From assembly GCA_033182465.1 (NCBI GenBank), contig CP137328.1, forward strand, positions 186,001 through 250,000: 64,000 nucleotides of DNA, read 5' to 3'. The notes below the pieces were generated by a model. That model ran no database searches. It saw only the letters and a list, made by a program, of their open reading frames with translations, and was not told the origin of the DNA. The translations under genes were made by a program, and so were the position numbers. Below are positions 24,372-33,324 of this stretch, piece by piece; position 1 is the stretch's first letter; every line of letters starts with the position of its first letter. The DNA is from Sanghuangporus weigelae (lineage: Eukaryota; Basidiomycota; Agaricomycetes; Hymenochaetales; Hymenochaetaceae).

Positions 24372-25403
24372 TCAAGCCACGGTACCCACTAGATTCATAA
24401 TATTGGCCTTCAAAACATCGAGAGAGTATGAAATAGCTCGTATGAAAGGTAGTTGACCTGGCTTCTCACAGGAACCAGCCATAAACGATATCCATGTTGT
24501 CCAGGAGTTCGGCATGTCCGAGCGAGGCTTTGCGAAGCATATCATGCTTGCACCCTCAAACCAAGATGGATACCATCCCGCATCGGCCCAGTCAACAATC
24601 CATAATTGTCCGTCGTCGCCCAAAATTATGTTCCGTGGATGAAGATCCATGTGTGTGAATACAAGAGGAGAACTGTCATCGAACGGAGCACTGTCCAAGC
24701 CCTCCTTCCGGATTCGTTGCATCACGAGGAGTCGATTTTGATACCATCTCGACATCTCGCGGTATGAATGGAAAGGACCGGAACCGTCTGCGGTGAACAG
24801 TCGGCCGGTACATTTTTGTGGGGTACCGTCGTTCGAAGGAGGACCCGGGAAGGGAGGAGGCCCTGCACGAGAGGATATGGAACGTAGTTCATGGATGTAA
24901 AACCGAAGAGTGACAACGACCCGTAGTCGCATCCACCAGCCGAGCTGAGACCATACATCTAACAGAGCACGGCCGGGTATATACTGCTGGACCAAGTAGG
25001 TATCGTACTGACCACGAAAAACCCGGCCATGTTTCGGAACAGGTATAGCTGTATATTGTCTCACGAGTTCAGCAGAGAGACGCTCATGCGCGGGCGTTCT
25101 GAAGGAATGTTTTACTACAACATCTGAAGCAATCTTTGCAACGTGGCCAGAATTGGAGTGTCCAGTGTCAAGGACGATATATGTACCTCTATCGACATTG
25201 GGAGACGAGTCGGCCATCTTTTCTATTTCTTCGTTGCTCAAGAGCGATATACTCAAGGCTATCTGTTTCTGAGTGAACATGAGTGAAGTTTTTCTCGAGC
25301 TGGGGACATCAAGACCTACCTGAGGAGGTTTACATTTACAAAGAAGTATTGGGGAGATGAGCCGGTACAGAAGATCTTCAAGAGCTCCTGCTGCCCACTC
25401 CAT
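24372..25403 (-). CDS. APH-type small-molecule kinase, unit A
   Basis: A fungal protein of the aminoglycoside phosphotransferase/choline kinase fold, 326 residues when spliced (exons 25403-25320 and 25268-24372). The start is MEWAAGALEDLLYRLISP. The N-lobe includes GTYIVLDTGHSNSGHVAKIA and a lysine-containing VVVKHSF. The hinge region reads YLVQQYIPGRALLDVWSQLG. The Brenner-type catalytic loop is FTHMDLHPRNIIL (D base, N metal ligand), followed by the DFG-equivalent LWIVDWADAGWYPSWFE. The 51-base intron (25319-25269) is in frame and has no stop, so retention would add 17 residues. In unit C the same segment is 52 bases with a stop, which supports splicing. Such proteins are very numerous in mushrooms and their substrates are mostly unknown. 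Antibiotic resistance should not be assumed. Confidence 0.85.
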   Translation of the reverse strand: MEWAAGALEDLLYRLISPILLCKCKPPQVGLDVPSSRKTSLMFTQKQIALSISLLSNEEIEKMADSSPNVDRGTYIVLDTGHSNSGHVAKIASDVVVKHSFRTPAHERLSAELVRQYTAIPVPKHGRVFRGQYDTYLVQQYIPGRALLDVWSQLGWWMRLRVVVTLRFYIHELRSISSRAGPPPFPGPPSNDGTPQKCTGRLFTADGSGPFHSYREMSRWYQNRLLVMQRIRKEGLDSAPFDDSSPLVFTHMDLHPRNIILGDDGQLWIVDWADAGWYPSWFEGASMICFAKPRSDMPNSWTTWISFMAGSCEKPGQLPFIRAISYSLDVLKANIMNLVGTVA

Positions 25404-25929
25404 CCGATGTATGAAAAAGAGACGGAGTCGGAAAAGGAGAAGCGGGGGGAACAAGACGTTGCGCACAGTCGGTTTGACGATGACCGTAGCGAAATGGTGA
25501 AACGGTTGTTTTTTGGTTCGAGTTCGAGTCCATCGATTGCTTACGCTATTCATGGGATAGCTATAGATCACTCCTTCTTGATTGTACCTAGAACGGGAAT
25601 ACGTTACGTAATAAGCTATTTGTGCGCATGCATCAATTCTGGCTATCCCACCCTTACACCTCCTTACACATACATTGCTTAATTCCTGCTTTACAATCCT
25701 GGTCTTGCTCTCTAATAGGCTCAACTTGAGTCTCATATTTTCAATCTAAGCGAACCTCGGACTTGGAATGATATTATTGCAATTGATTTGGATCATCTGC
25801 CTATATGACGGATCCCAGGCTGCTGCCCTCATTCTTTAATCATCTCGCAGGCTGTCTATTGTCACTGAGTTCAGCCCAGCATAGTCATCTAGGCTGAATT
25901 AAGATGTAGCCTGTCGGCTGCTGACCAGG
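25404..25929. other. upstream region of kinase A
   Basis: This is the promoter side of the minus-strand kinase. It aligns with the stretch upstream of kinase B (55209-55690), including TGCAATTGATTTGGATCATCTGCC. No separate gene is seen. Confidence 0.5.
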
Positions 25930-26228
25930 GTTACTTATCGGATTCCAGAAGCACGTTTCCCGGTTTCCTCAGGAGTAGTAGTAATCTCTCCCTTTGTCCA
26001 CATCATGGCACCGACCGAGTCAGAAGGGATTTTGTGGCCTTTCATTCACAATATACTAGCTTTTCTTGGATTCATCTCATGATTTTATGGTGGTAAAAAA
26101 CACGTATAGGTGATCCTGGCCAGAGATAGGGGCTGATAAACTAAGGTGTATCGCATTGTGGCCTGTTGATGCATGCTTGTTTGGGACATCTGACTTGCGT
26201 GTACAGGATTCTTGAACGTCTCATACAC

Positions 26229-26560
26229 TACGGGCAATTTAGTATTTTTTAGGTGATGATAAATAATTGGAAATTTAATTTGATATGCATTATATAAGTA
26301 TGAATATCTCCATTCAGGATATAAAAAATATCCACATGCATCTAAACCTAGTTTATATATTCAATATCATGCTGCATTTCTTTAATGATGATATTTTTTA
26401 TATCATCGTGATTGATATGGATATAGAAATCTAAATCGATATTTTCTTTATCAGCAAAGAATATCATTGAGGTAGATATTTATTTGATGATATTTTCAAT
26501 ATCAAAGGGTCTTTTATTTGAAATATCATTCTGTATATCAATGACAATGATAATTTACAC
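26229..26560. repeat. AT-rich fold-back DNA at the left edge of the mobile island
   Basis: The tandem unit breaks off at 26228 and is followed by CACTACGGGCAATTTAG, then by AT-rich sequence with many imperfect inverted ATATC/GATAT motifs. The first bases resemble the TIR CACAGCGGGCAAAC seen at 51942 and 58474. It may be a decayed terminal repeat of that family. I found no matching right end close by. Confidence 0.4.
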
Positions 26561-26574
26561 GATGAGTGGGCGAT

Positions 26575-26740
26575 GAGCAGGTGTGATGAGGGTGCATAGT
26601 GGGCATTTTGTAGGCACACAGAGGGCAGAGAGTGGGTGAACTGCGGGCGGGATGGGGGTACACTGTGGGTGTGGTAAGGGCATGCTGGGGGCACAGAGTA
26701 GGCGGGTTGTGGGTGCAGAGAGGGCATAGCTATACCTGGT
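26575..26740. repeat. degenerate G-rich minisatellite
   Basis: Irregular short repeats built on GGGTGCAGAGAGGGCA-like words, about 16-33 bases each. The minus strand is open here and would read as proline/histidine-rich repeats (for example THSVPPSRPQFTHSLP), but this is best explained by the repeat. Confidence 0.5.
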
Positions 26741-27027
26741 ATTATATTGCTTTGTTTAAACTCCAGCATAACAAGTATTTATTCTGTCGACAAGTAGTAT
26801 ACATTGAAACGAGTGCTCGATTTGCGATCATTGATGCTCAATATGTTAGTGCGCTGTCTCCCAATGAAAGCCTTGTCATGTCTGATATAGACAAACTGAA
26901 TAACGGTCCTGTTAGCTTGGGGTGAAATGATCTGCCTGGGGACTCACGCTATTTGACTGAATTCGGCTCGAGTCTCCTCAGCCTGGGGAACGCTACACAG
27001 AGATCAGACACAATAACACAAGGCGGA
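26741..27027. other. stretch without a recognised gene
   Basis: Nothing recognisable. It separates the minisatellite from the LTR that starts at 27028. Confidence 0.4.
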
Positions 27028-27482
27028 TGTTAGGCGGTGAGACTAACAGACGTCGATCTCGAGGCAGCCAACACAACAACAAACAACAGGCTAAGTGCGA
27101 GTTGCCGAGCTAGACGCAAGCTATGTCATAGTGAAGATAAGTAGAATATTCAGTAATACTAGAGTACAGGAGTAGATACCTATGACGTAGTGAAGGTAAG
27201 TAGAATAGAAAGACAAGGAAACGAAAGAGTCAATCTAGCTACTTATATACACTTTGAACGTGAGAAGGGTTTACTCTATTAAGGAATCACATGATGAAGG
27301 AGTGGAGTGATTAGTGAGTGTCTTAGTTGGAAGGAACAGATTTAATCATGGTGAATGAGTAAAAATGAATAAGCCATGATGGAGCAAACGGGATTAGTAA
27401 AAACAGATGAGTAATGTAAAAGAAAAATAATAGAATGAATAATGACATAAGAAAAGAAAAGGAAAATGTTCGAGTCCTAACA
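27028..27482 (-). repeat. LTR of the truncated Gypsy element
   Basis: 455 bases with TGTTAG...CTAACA ends. A diverged solo copy in the opposite orientation lies at 59072-59467 (shared blocks include GAACATTTTCCTTTTC and CTCCATCATGGCTTATTCAT), which confirms the boundaries. Confidence 0.8.
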
Positions 27483-28650
27483 TCACCCTCCCTTCAAGGT
27501 TGGGCGTCCTGACCAACCACATAAGCCTTCCGACGACATGAACTTGTACATGGAACGAAGATTTTGATGAGGTATTGATAGTCTTCTTGGAGCCCCTGGA
27601 TGCGTTCGATAAAATTCTTCGACTGCTTCCTTAGCGTTATCTCCAACGTCTGATTCAGGCTGACATGTTACTTTATCATACCCAACCCACTTGATGAGGA
27701 ATTGAAGCTTTCCTCGATGTAGATGTGAGTCAAGTATTTCTTCAACCTTGTATTCTTCTTTGTCTTCAACAATGACGGGTGGTGGCAGTGGGGGTTTCCT
27801 TTGAGATTCGAATGATGGTTCAACAGCTGGTTTAAGTAAGACTTCGTTGAAGACGGGGTGTACTTGTCTCCATGTGCGAGGTAGTTTAAGTCAATATGCA
27901 CTCGCACCAACTTTCTTGATGACTTCGAAGGGACCAAATCATTTATCGTCCATCTTCTTCATTAGGCGTATTGTCTTTATATTCTGTCCGTTGAGGAAAA
28001 CCTTGTTGCCAGTCTCGTATTCTACCACTTTGCCTGCGTGTTGGTCGTAGAAGCATTTCATGTCATCATTGGCCTTGACCAGGTTCATTTGTGCGAGTTT
28101 GTGTACTTCCTTGACATGTTTAGCAAATTCTTCCGCTGACAGGTTTGTTGAAGACGTTCCAACATTTGTGAACCCCATGGGGTGGACTCCAGTATTGACA
28201 AAGAAAGGGGATAACTTTATCGCTGAGTGCTCATGATTGTTGTATGCAAACTCTGCTAGTGCTAGCCAGTCTGCCCAATCCATCTGTTGATGGTTAATGT
28301 ATAAGTGTAGGAACTGTTCAAGCTCCTGATTGACATGCTCAGTTTGGCCATCAGTCTGGGGATGATATGCCGTCGATGGGTTGCCTTCGATGTGGAGGAG
28401 TTTATACAGCTCTTTCATCATCTTCGCATCAAATTGTACGCCTTGGTCATGAATAATCTTCCTCGGGAGTCCATGTAGACGAAAGACGTGATCTCGATAG
28501 ATCCTTGCCATGCCTTCTGCAGTCAGCTTCATCATCATTGGGATTGCATAGATCTGTTTGCTAAAACAATCAACTACCATGCATATGGCATTAAACCCAT
28601 TCGACTCTGGTAATTCTCCGATCAAGTCGACCGTGATGATTTGCCATGGT
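27028..28650 (-). mobile_element. truncated Ty3/Gypsy chromovirus-like element (fossil)
   Basis: The 3' part of a Gypsy element lies in minus orientation. Its LTR (27028-27482) is bounded by TGTTAG and CTAACA, and a purine tract (GGGAGGGTGA on the minus strand) abuts it. The internal part carries integrase core sequence, with DHVFRLHGLPRKIIHDQG and TAYHPQTDGQTE in the frame at 27939-28625, and further 3' pol sequence beyond. Everything upstream of the integrase is missing, and the remaining part looks broken in a few places. It is clearly older than the full-length element at 29311. Confidence 0.8.
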
Positions 28651-29174
28651 GCTGTAGACTATCAGACTCTCTTAAGCAGCAGTGAAGGTGGCTGTGTTTG
28701 ACCACAGGGAGGTGTCAGCAATGTCAAAGATCAGAGAGGTAAGAAAGGGTGCAACTCATGGGTAGGCCTCCTAGACAGCTCAATGCCGCGGCGAACGATT
28801 TGACCTGGAAGCACTGCCACCAATCGGAATGCATGCTCAGTCGTGGGGGAGAGCTCAATTGTAAAGACTAGAACATGGTTGGTGTATGGAGGGGTGCCGC
28901 TGATAGCACACGGGACAGAGGCACTGACAATCACTAAGAGATTGGCGTCATCGTCGATCACCACAACGAGAGCTCAGTCGGTGATTGAGTGTAAGGTCTC
29001 GGTGTCGTGGATAAGTAGTAGAGCAATGGCATCGTCGGGTTGCACGGGCGTCAGTGACCACCAGGAGAGTGACATCCTCGCCGATCACTATGAAGAGAAC
29101 TCAGTCGGTGATCACTTATAAGGTCTCGGTGTCGTGGATAAGTAGTAGAGCAATGGCATCGTCGGGTTGCACGG
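28651..29174. repeat. tandem repeat unit R1, left part
   Basis: This segment continues, after removal of the inserted LTR, at 42902. Together these make a unit of about 770 bases that recurs as 43147-43323 plus 44787-45395. It contains shorter subrepeats of about 110-130 bases marked by GTGGATAAGTAGTAGAGC. No gene is seen. This is the older substrate into which two solo LTRs inserted. Confidence 0.7.
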
Positions 29175-29310
29175 TGAAACTCCTGTGAGCGTTCTGATAC
29201 CGGACAGGGAATATAAAGTTCGAGGGGCTGCCCTAGAATACCTTTGAGTAGTTAGCAGAGAGATACACCTAGACCAAAGGCAAGTGGAATTGAAGGGATA
29301 ATGGAATATA

Positions 29311-30822
29311 TGAAAGGATCCGCTCAAAATCTCGCATCAGGATCGACACGATCAACAGATCTACACGATCAGCTTTCCAAACGCGACCGGTAACCAAGCC
29401 AGCTATCAAAGGCCCAAGCAATCGAGCGGCCTAGGCAACAGTAACCCGTTACCACCCGAGCGCTAGAAGCACCGAAGCGGATACGTAATCCCGCTAACAG
29501 CTAACACCGCCGACCGCCTATTACCGCGGACTACCACTCTAACGCCGCCGACCAAGCAACCAGAGTGACCTCGATCAAAAGAAGCGATCAAACTTCTTAG
29601 AAGTCCAGAAGCACAACTACTAAAGCCTAAACGCTAAAAGGCTAAAGGCTAATAAGGTTTATGGAGACCTCACTGGCATTTCAGCACTGTCAAGTCTGTG
29701 CACGAGTTTACATGGTCCTTTATGAAGTATACTACATAGTATGCACGGCAACAGTTGGTACGCGTGACTGTCACATCGAAACCGAGCGACACCTTCAGGA
29801 TACAATGCATTCCAATCCACCAAGCCCAATAGTACCCAAGAAACGAGAGGAACTCACGATCACAACTCGGACCCCTCGAACTGCGAACCCGATAACTTGG
29901 AGAATGATTGGATGGTATAGACCGGAGTTGCACACACCATGTCCAGCATCTACGATACAGGCAAACCTTTATTTACCGAGAGATGCGAACCTGGAAACCA
30001 AGCAATTACAACTCCTTATACAACGAAGGATATGGCGCTACATTCGAGATATACGATACGAAGGCAAAGCATGGCTAGTCACCAGAACCCAGCAGAACCC
30101 ACCAGCAGAGCTTATGCAGTTCATGATATGCCTTGGACCATACTCTACACCGACCCGACACCTTAACACTGACGTGCGAGTTATGCTTACCCTCGCTGGA
30201 CCTCGAGATGAATTCCGAAGAATCACATACCGAGCAGCCTACATCGCTCCAAGAGCAAAGATGCCACTCAATGACGGCAATGACATCGTTATGGAGTACT
30301 GACAGTGGAGCATTCCATATCGGAGCACCACCTCTATTGTCTCAGTCAGCAACTCCAAAGAATTCTGTCATAGTGGAGACGACCTTACAAAGATTGGAGC
30401 AAAGTGGAGCGAAGCGCAGCAGGATGACAAAGGAACAGATGTAATGGTGGAGGAAAGTGGAGTAAAGTGGAGACAGGATGAGTAAGAAATAGGACGGAAA
30501 ATGGAATATCTGGGAGCATAAATAGTTGTAGGATTAGGCCCTCATTTCCCCATCTTTCGATCCTCTTAACACACTGGTGTAAAGCTTGCCCTACAGCGAG
30601 CTATTACTGTGTGCTTTGTACTATCACGCCTCTTGGAAATCCCAATCTGCTTTACTATTACCTCGTATCTGAAAGCATCCATAACTCGGACCGCGACTAG
30701 GAAGGCTAGTAAGGGACCGCGTGGTACAGCCAGACGTGGGTAGATAAGATCACCTCTGCACAACACACCGCTGCTTAGGCAAAAGGATCAAACCGGTGTA
30801 ACCCCGGGCCTACTCCCTAACA
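29311..30822 (+). repeat. 5' LTR of the full-length Gypsy element
   Basis: 1512 bases, from TGAAAGGATCC to CTCCCTAACA. Unusually long for a fungal Gypsy LTR, and it contains a 213-codon open frame (29661-30302). A TATA-like GCATAAATAG lies near 30518-30527, a plausible promoter position. Confidence 0.88.
29661..30302 (+). CDS. open frame inside the 5' LTR, unknown protein
   Basis: 213 residues starting METSLAFQHCQVCARVYM, lying wholly inside the LTR and repeated without change at 40386-41027. I recognise no domain. It has a cysteine-containing N-terminus, a basic middle (PKKREELTITTRTPRT) and a C-terminal part with RRIWRYIRDIRYEG. It might be an LTR-borne accessory protein, or an open frame kept only because the LTR is young. 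One copy from one young element cannot decide between these. Confidence 0.4.
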   Translation: METSLAFQHCQVCARVYMVLYEVYYIVCTATVGTRDCHIETERHLQDTMHSNPPSPIVPKKREELTITTRTPRTANPITWRMIGWYRPELHTPCPASTIQANLYLPRDANLETKQLQLLIQRRIWRYIRDIRYEGKAWLVTRTQQNPPAELMQFMICLGPYSTPTRHLNTDVRVMLTLAGPRDEFRRITYRAAYIAPRAKMPLNDGNDIVMEY

Positions 30823-30883
30823 TTGGATCGAAAGATCACTCGCTAGTTTTACCACCACCTCTCACGGGCAAGGTTCTTGGCTA

Positions 30884-31366
30884 GTGTTTTATCGAGGCGA
30901 GGACCGTCGACCTCAAGTCCCTATCGACGTCACTAGTTTCGAGACTAGTACCCATATCGAATCCTCAGGACAAGTGCACATCCTGGAGAACGACAAACCC
31001 GATTCACTTAAATCACATATCTACTATCATAACCCCTACAACGACGAAGTGTACCTAATAGCAAAGGCATCTGGTAGCCCTGCAGTTGGGAGCACACAAA
31101 CAACAACCACGAAAGTAGCAGCAGTCCCTTCCACTATTGCTACATTCGACGAGAAAGGAACTACTTGGTTAACAGCACCAAGGAACAATAACCCTGAAGC
31201 ATCAGTCATCGAACGAACGAACGGGCGAACGATAATCAAACGAGGTTCACACCTAGATCCCTCGACGAACGAGTTCAACATATCACCAACAGGCTACGTA
31301 GTCTGGAAAGCGATCACGACATACTATACGCGACAACGAACCACAGCATATTGTATCCACCAGTGA
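30884..31366 (+). CDS. Gypsy element: first internal open frame
   Basis: 160 residues from just after the 5' LTR, starting MFYRGEDRRPQVPIDVT. No domain recognised. It is Thr/Ser-rich and overlaps the next frame by 16 bases. It may be the N-terminal part of the gag region or a separate small protein. How it is expressed is not visible from the sequence. Confidence 0.45.
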   Translation: MFYRGEDRRPQVPIDVTSFETSTHIESSGQVHILENDKPDSLKSHIYYHNPYNDEVYLIAKASGSPAVGSTQTTTTKVAAVPSTIATFDEKGTTWLTAPRNNNPEASVIERTNGRTIIKRGSHLDPSTNEFNISPTGYVVWKAITTYYTRQRTTAYCIHQ

Positions 31367-32202
31367 TCAGAAGGCTACAAGAAAGGGTTGAAAGACTGGA
31401 AGAACGAACTGCAAACACGGGGCAGTCAAACAGTCTACCAACCGGAGCATACGCGACAGCAGTAGGAGATCGATTCGAAGCACTCGAAACAACTACTCGA
31501 AGAATTGGAGCACAGGTAGCAGCTCTAGAGAGATATACTCTGGAATTGGATCGAGCAGCAGGGGCACTCAATCAACGGGTCATAGACGGAAACGGAGTAC
31601 TTGACCGAGAGCTCAACGCTATCCGAAACAGGATTACTGCTCAGGAACAACAACTACAGACAATCGAGACGAGAGTCGGAGAGCTTAACAGGACAGCTCT
31701 AGATCAACCAAGGATTGTTCAAGACATCCATAACCTGCGAGAAGCCCTACTCCAACTAGGACAAACAATCGAGTCGAGTCAACGCACCTACGCAGCTATA
31801 CTCACATCGGTACAGACAACCGAAACCACCTCGAGGAACATACTCGAACACGCTCAACGAATTCGAGAAGTAGCTCAGGCAGCACAACGCTGGGAATACT
31901 TTCTACCAAGAGAGAGAGCCCAACAGGAACAGAGTTCTGACGAATCAGTGTCCTCAGACGAAGAAGCACCACGAAGGCCATTCTTACTCAGAACCCCACC
32001 TCGAACGGTTATCATCCAAGTACCAACAGTACCTGCAGTACCAGCAAGTGGTTCAGTAGCAACCCAAGCGCCAGAGAATCCACCACCACCATCCTATTCA
32101 CCACCAGCAGTGCCCATAAGCACTTACGATCATGTCGACAACCGACCAGAAGGTGCAAGCATTGGAGCAGCAACTACAGACTCTTCAGACACAACTCTCT
32201 AA
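31351..32202 (+). CDS. Gypsy element: coiled-coil open frame upstream of gag
   Basis: The open frame of about 283 codons begins at a TTG and has no early ATG, so its start is uncertain. It is strongly heptad-rich (RRLQERVERLEERT, AALERYTLELDRAAG, QQLQTIETRVGELN), then acidic (SSDESVSSDEEAP), and ends in a proline-rich tail. It overlaps the gag-like frame by about 70 bases. A coiled-coil part followed by a gag domain suggests an assembly role, which is an inference. Confidence 0.5.
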   Translation: MYPPVIRRLQERVERLEERTANTGQSNSLPTGAYATAVGDRFEALETTTRRIGAQVAALERYTLELDRAAGALNQRVIDGNGVLDRELNAIRNRITAQEQQLQTIETRVGELNRTALDQPRIVQDIHNLREALLQLGQTIESSQRTYAAILTSVQTTETTSRNILEHAQRIREVAQAAQRWEYFLPRERAQQEQSSDESVSSDEEAPRRPFLLRTPPRTVIIQVPTVPAVPASGSVATQAPENPPPPSYSPPAVPISTYDHVDNRPEGASIGAATTDSSDTTL

Positions 32203-33220
32203 ACACAGCATCAAGCTTCCGAAGTACTATGGCAAGCGAAGCGAAGATATTGATCTGTGGATTAGTCGATGTATCTCGAAGCTGGCACAGCATGGAGTCA
32301 AGGATGAGGAGGAGATCGCAAAGAGCCTATTTGCGGCACTAGAAGGCGACAGCTACGATTGGTTTGCAGAGAAGAATACCCTAACATCATTCGATGCCAA
32401 TGGGAAACTGAAACCAGTACCTGCGATTATCGCTGCAACAAATGGAATGTTCGCATCACTCAAGGACATGCTGAACTGGATGAGGATCCGAGCAGGACAT
32501 CCGATCATTGGAGAACAGGAAGCCCTATTCCAACTACTATGCATCCAGCAGAAAGGAGCAAGCATTAGGGCGTACAACGACGAATTCCGACGACTCAAAG
32601 CACGAGCACCAGACACGATGGATAAGCAGATGCTCAAGTACATCTATGTCAAAGGACTAGACATGTGGGTCAAACGACGAGTCGAATCTGTACAACCCGA
32701 CGCTTTCGAGAAGAACGACCTCGATGCATGGATGGAATGGACAAGCAACCTAGCAAACTCTGATGCCAGGCAAAGGCTCATGGGTAGTCAAACATATACC
32801 CCAAGATTCAAATCGAATGGACAGTCATCTTTCCGACCACCAGTACAAACAACGAAACGAGATCCAGACGCCATGGATGTAGATGCACTCCGAGGCTTGC
32901 CGAAGAAGGGAGGCAAATGCTACAACTGTGAAAAGTCAGGACATTACGCAAAGGAGTGCAAGGCACCAAGGAAGCAAAAGGGTTCTTCCTCTAAGCGGCC
33001 GAAGAAGACTAATGGTGTAAAACGGAGGACGATGACAACACGAACAATCGATTTCAAGGAAACATGTCCCGATCCACACTGCCGAAGGCCAGTCCACTAC
33101 GACCATGTAGCATGGGCTAAAGGCGACGAATCAGCAGGATGGACTTGCAAGCATGACGAAGAATACCGAAACAACATTCGCAAATCCCTAGCAAGTAAAG
33201 AGCAACAGGGAAAAGATTAA
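32132..33220 (+). CDS. Gypsy element: gag-like protein with CCHC zinc knuckle
   Basis: 362 residues. The retrotransposon gag core is visible in PKYYGKRSEDIDLWISRC and AKSLFAALEGDSYDWF. A nucleic-acid-binding zinc knuckle CYNCEKSGHYAKEC lies near 32920-32961, followed by a lysine-rich stretch. A second Cys/His-rich segment (CPDPHCRRPVHYDHV) lies near the C-terminus and is unusual for gag. Confidence 0.85.
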   Translation: MSTTDQKVQALEQQLQTLQTQLSKHSIKLPKYYGKRSEDIDLWISRCISKLAQHGVKDEEEIAKSLFAALEGDSYDWFAEKNTLTSFDANGKLKPVPAIIAATNGMFASLKDMLNWMRIRAGHPIIGEQEALFQLLCIQQKGASIRAYNDEFRRLKARAPDTMDKQMLKYIYVKGLDMWVKRRVESVQPDAFEKNDLDAWMEWTSNLANSDARQRLMGSQTYTPRFKSNGQSSFRPPVQTTKRDPDAMDVDALRGLPKKGGKCYNCEKSGHYAKECKAPRKQKGSSSKRPKKTNGVKRRTMTTRTIDFKETCPDPHCRRPVHYDHVAWAKGDESAGWTCKHDEEYRNNIRKSLASKEQQGKD

Positions 33221-33324
33221 GACCTCCATCGAACGAGACTGCGCGATGTGAGTGTGACAAGGGTGACGAGAAAGGTTTCAACAACCAGTGTTTCAAACCT
33301 CCTGGGTTCAACCCCAGTGAAGCG

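Larger units (their letters stand above)
22095..26228. repeat. tandem unit A plus a truncated start of the next unit
   Basis: Direct comparison shows that 22095-25930 shares its order and much of its sequence with 50567-55690 and, in part, 55690-58440. Each unit has an upstream stretch containing a recurring block (AGTCAGAAGGGA followed by TTGTGGCCTTTC), then the small plus-strand gene, then the minus-strand kinase. At 25930-26228 the start of another unit recurs and is cut off where AT-rich repeat DNA begins. The spacer 22095-23518 has no gene that I recognise. Its small frames change non-synonymously between copies, so it looks non-coding. Confidence 0.8.

Noticed and set aside
24372-25403. 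Antibiotic-resistance gene
   Set aside because: Only the APH fold is supported. In fungi this fold covers many kinases with unknown substrates, and nothing here points to drug resistance.
26464-26769. Proline-rich repeat protein on the minus strand
   Set aside because: The apparent 11-residue repeats follow directly from a degenerate G-rich minisatellite.
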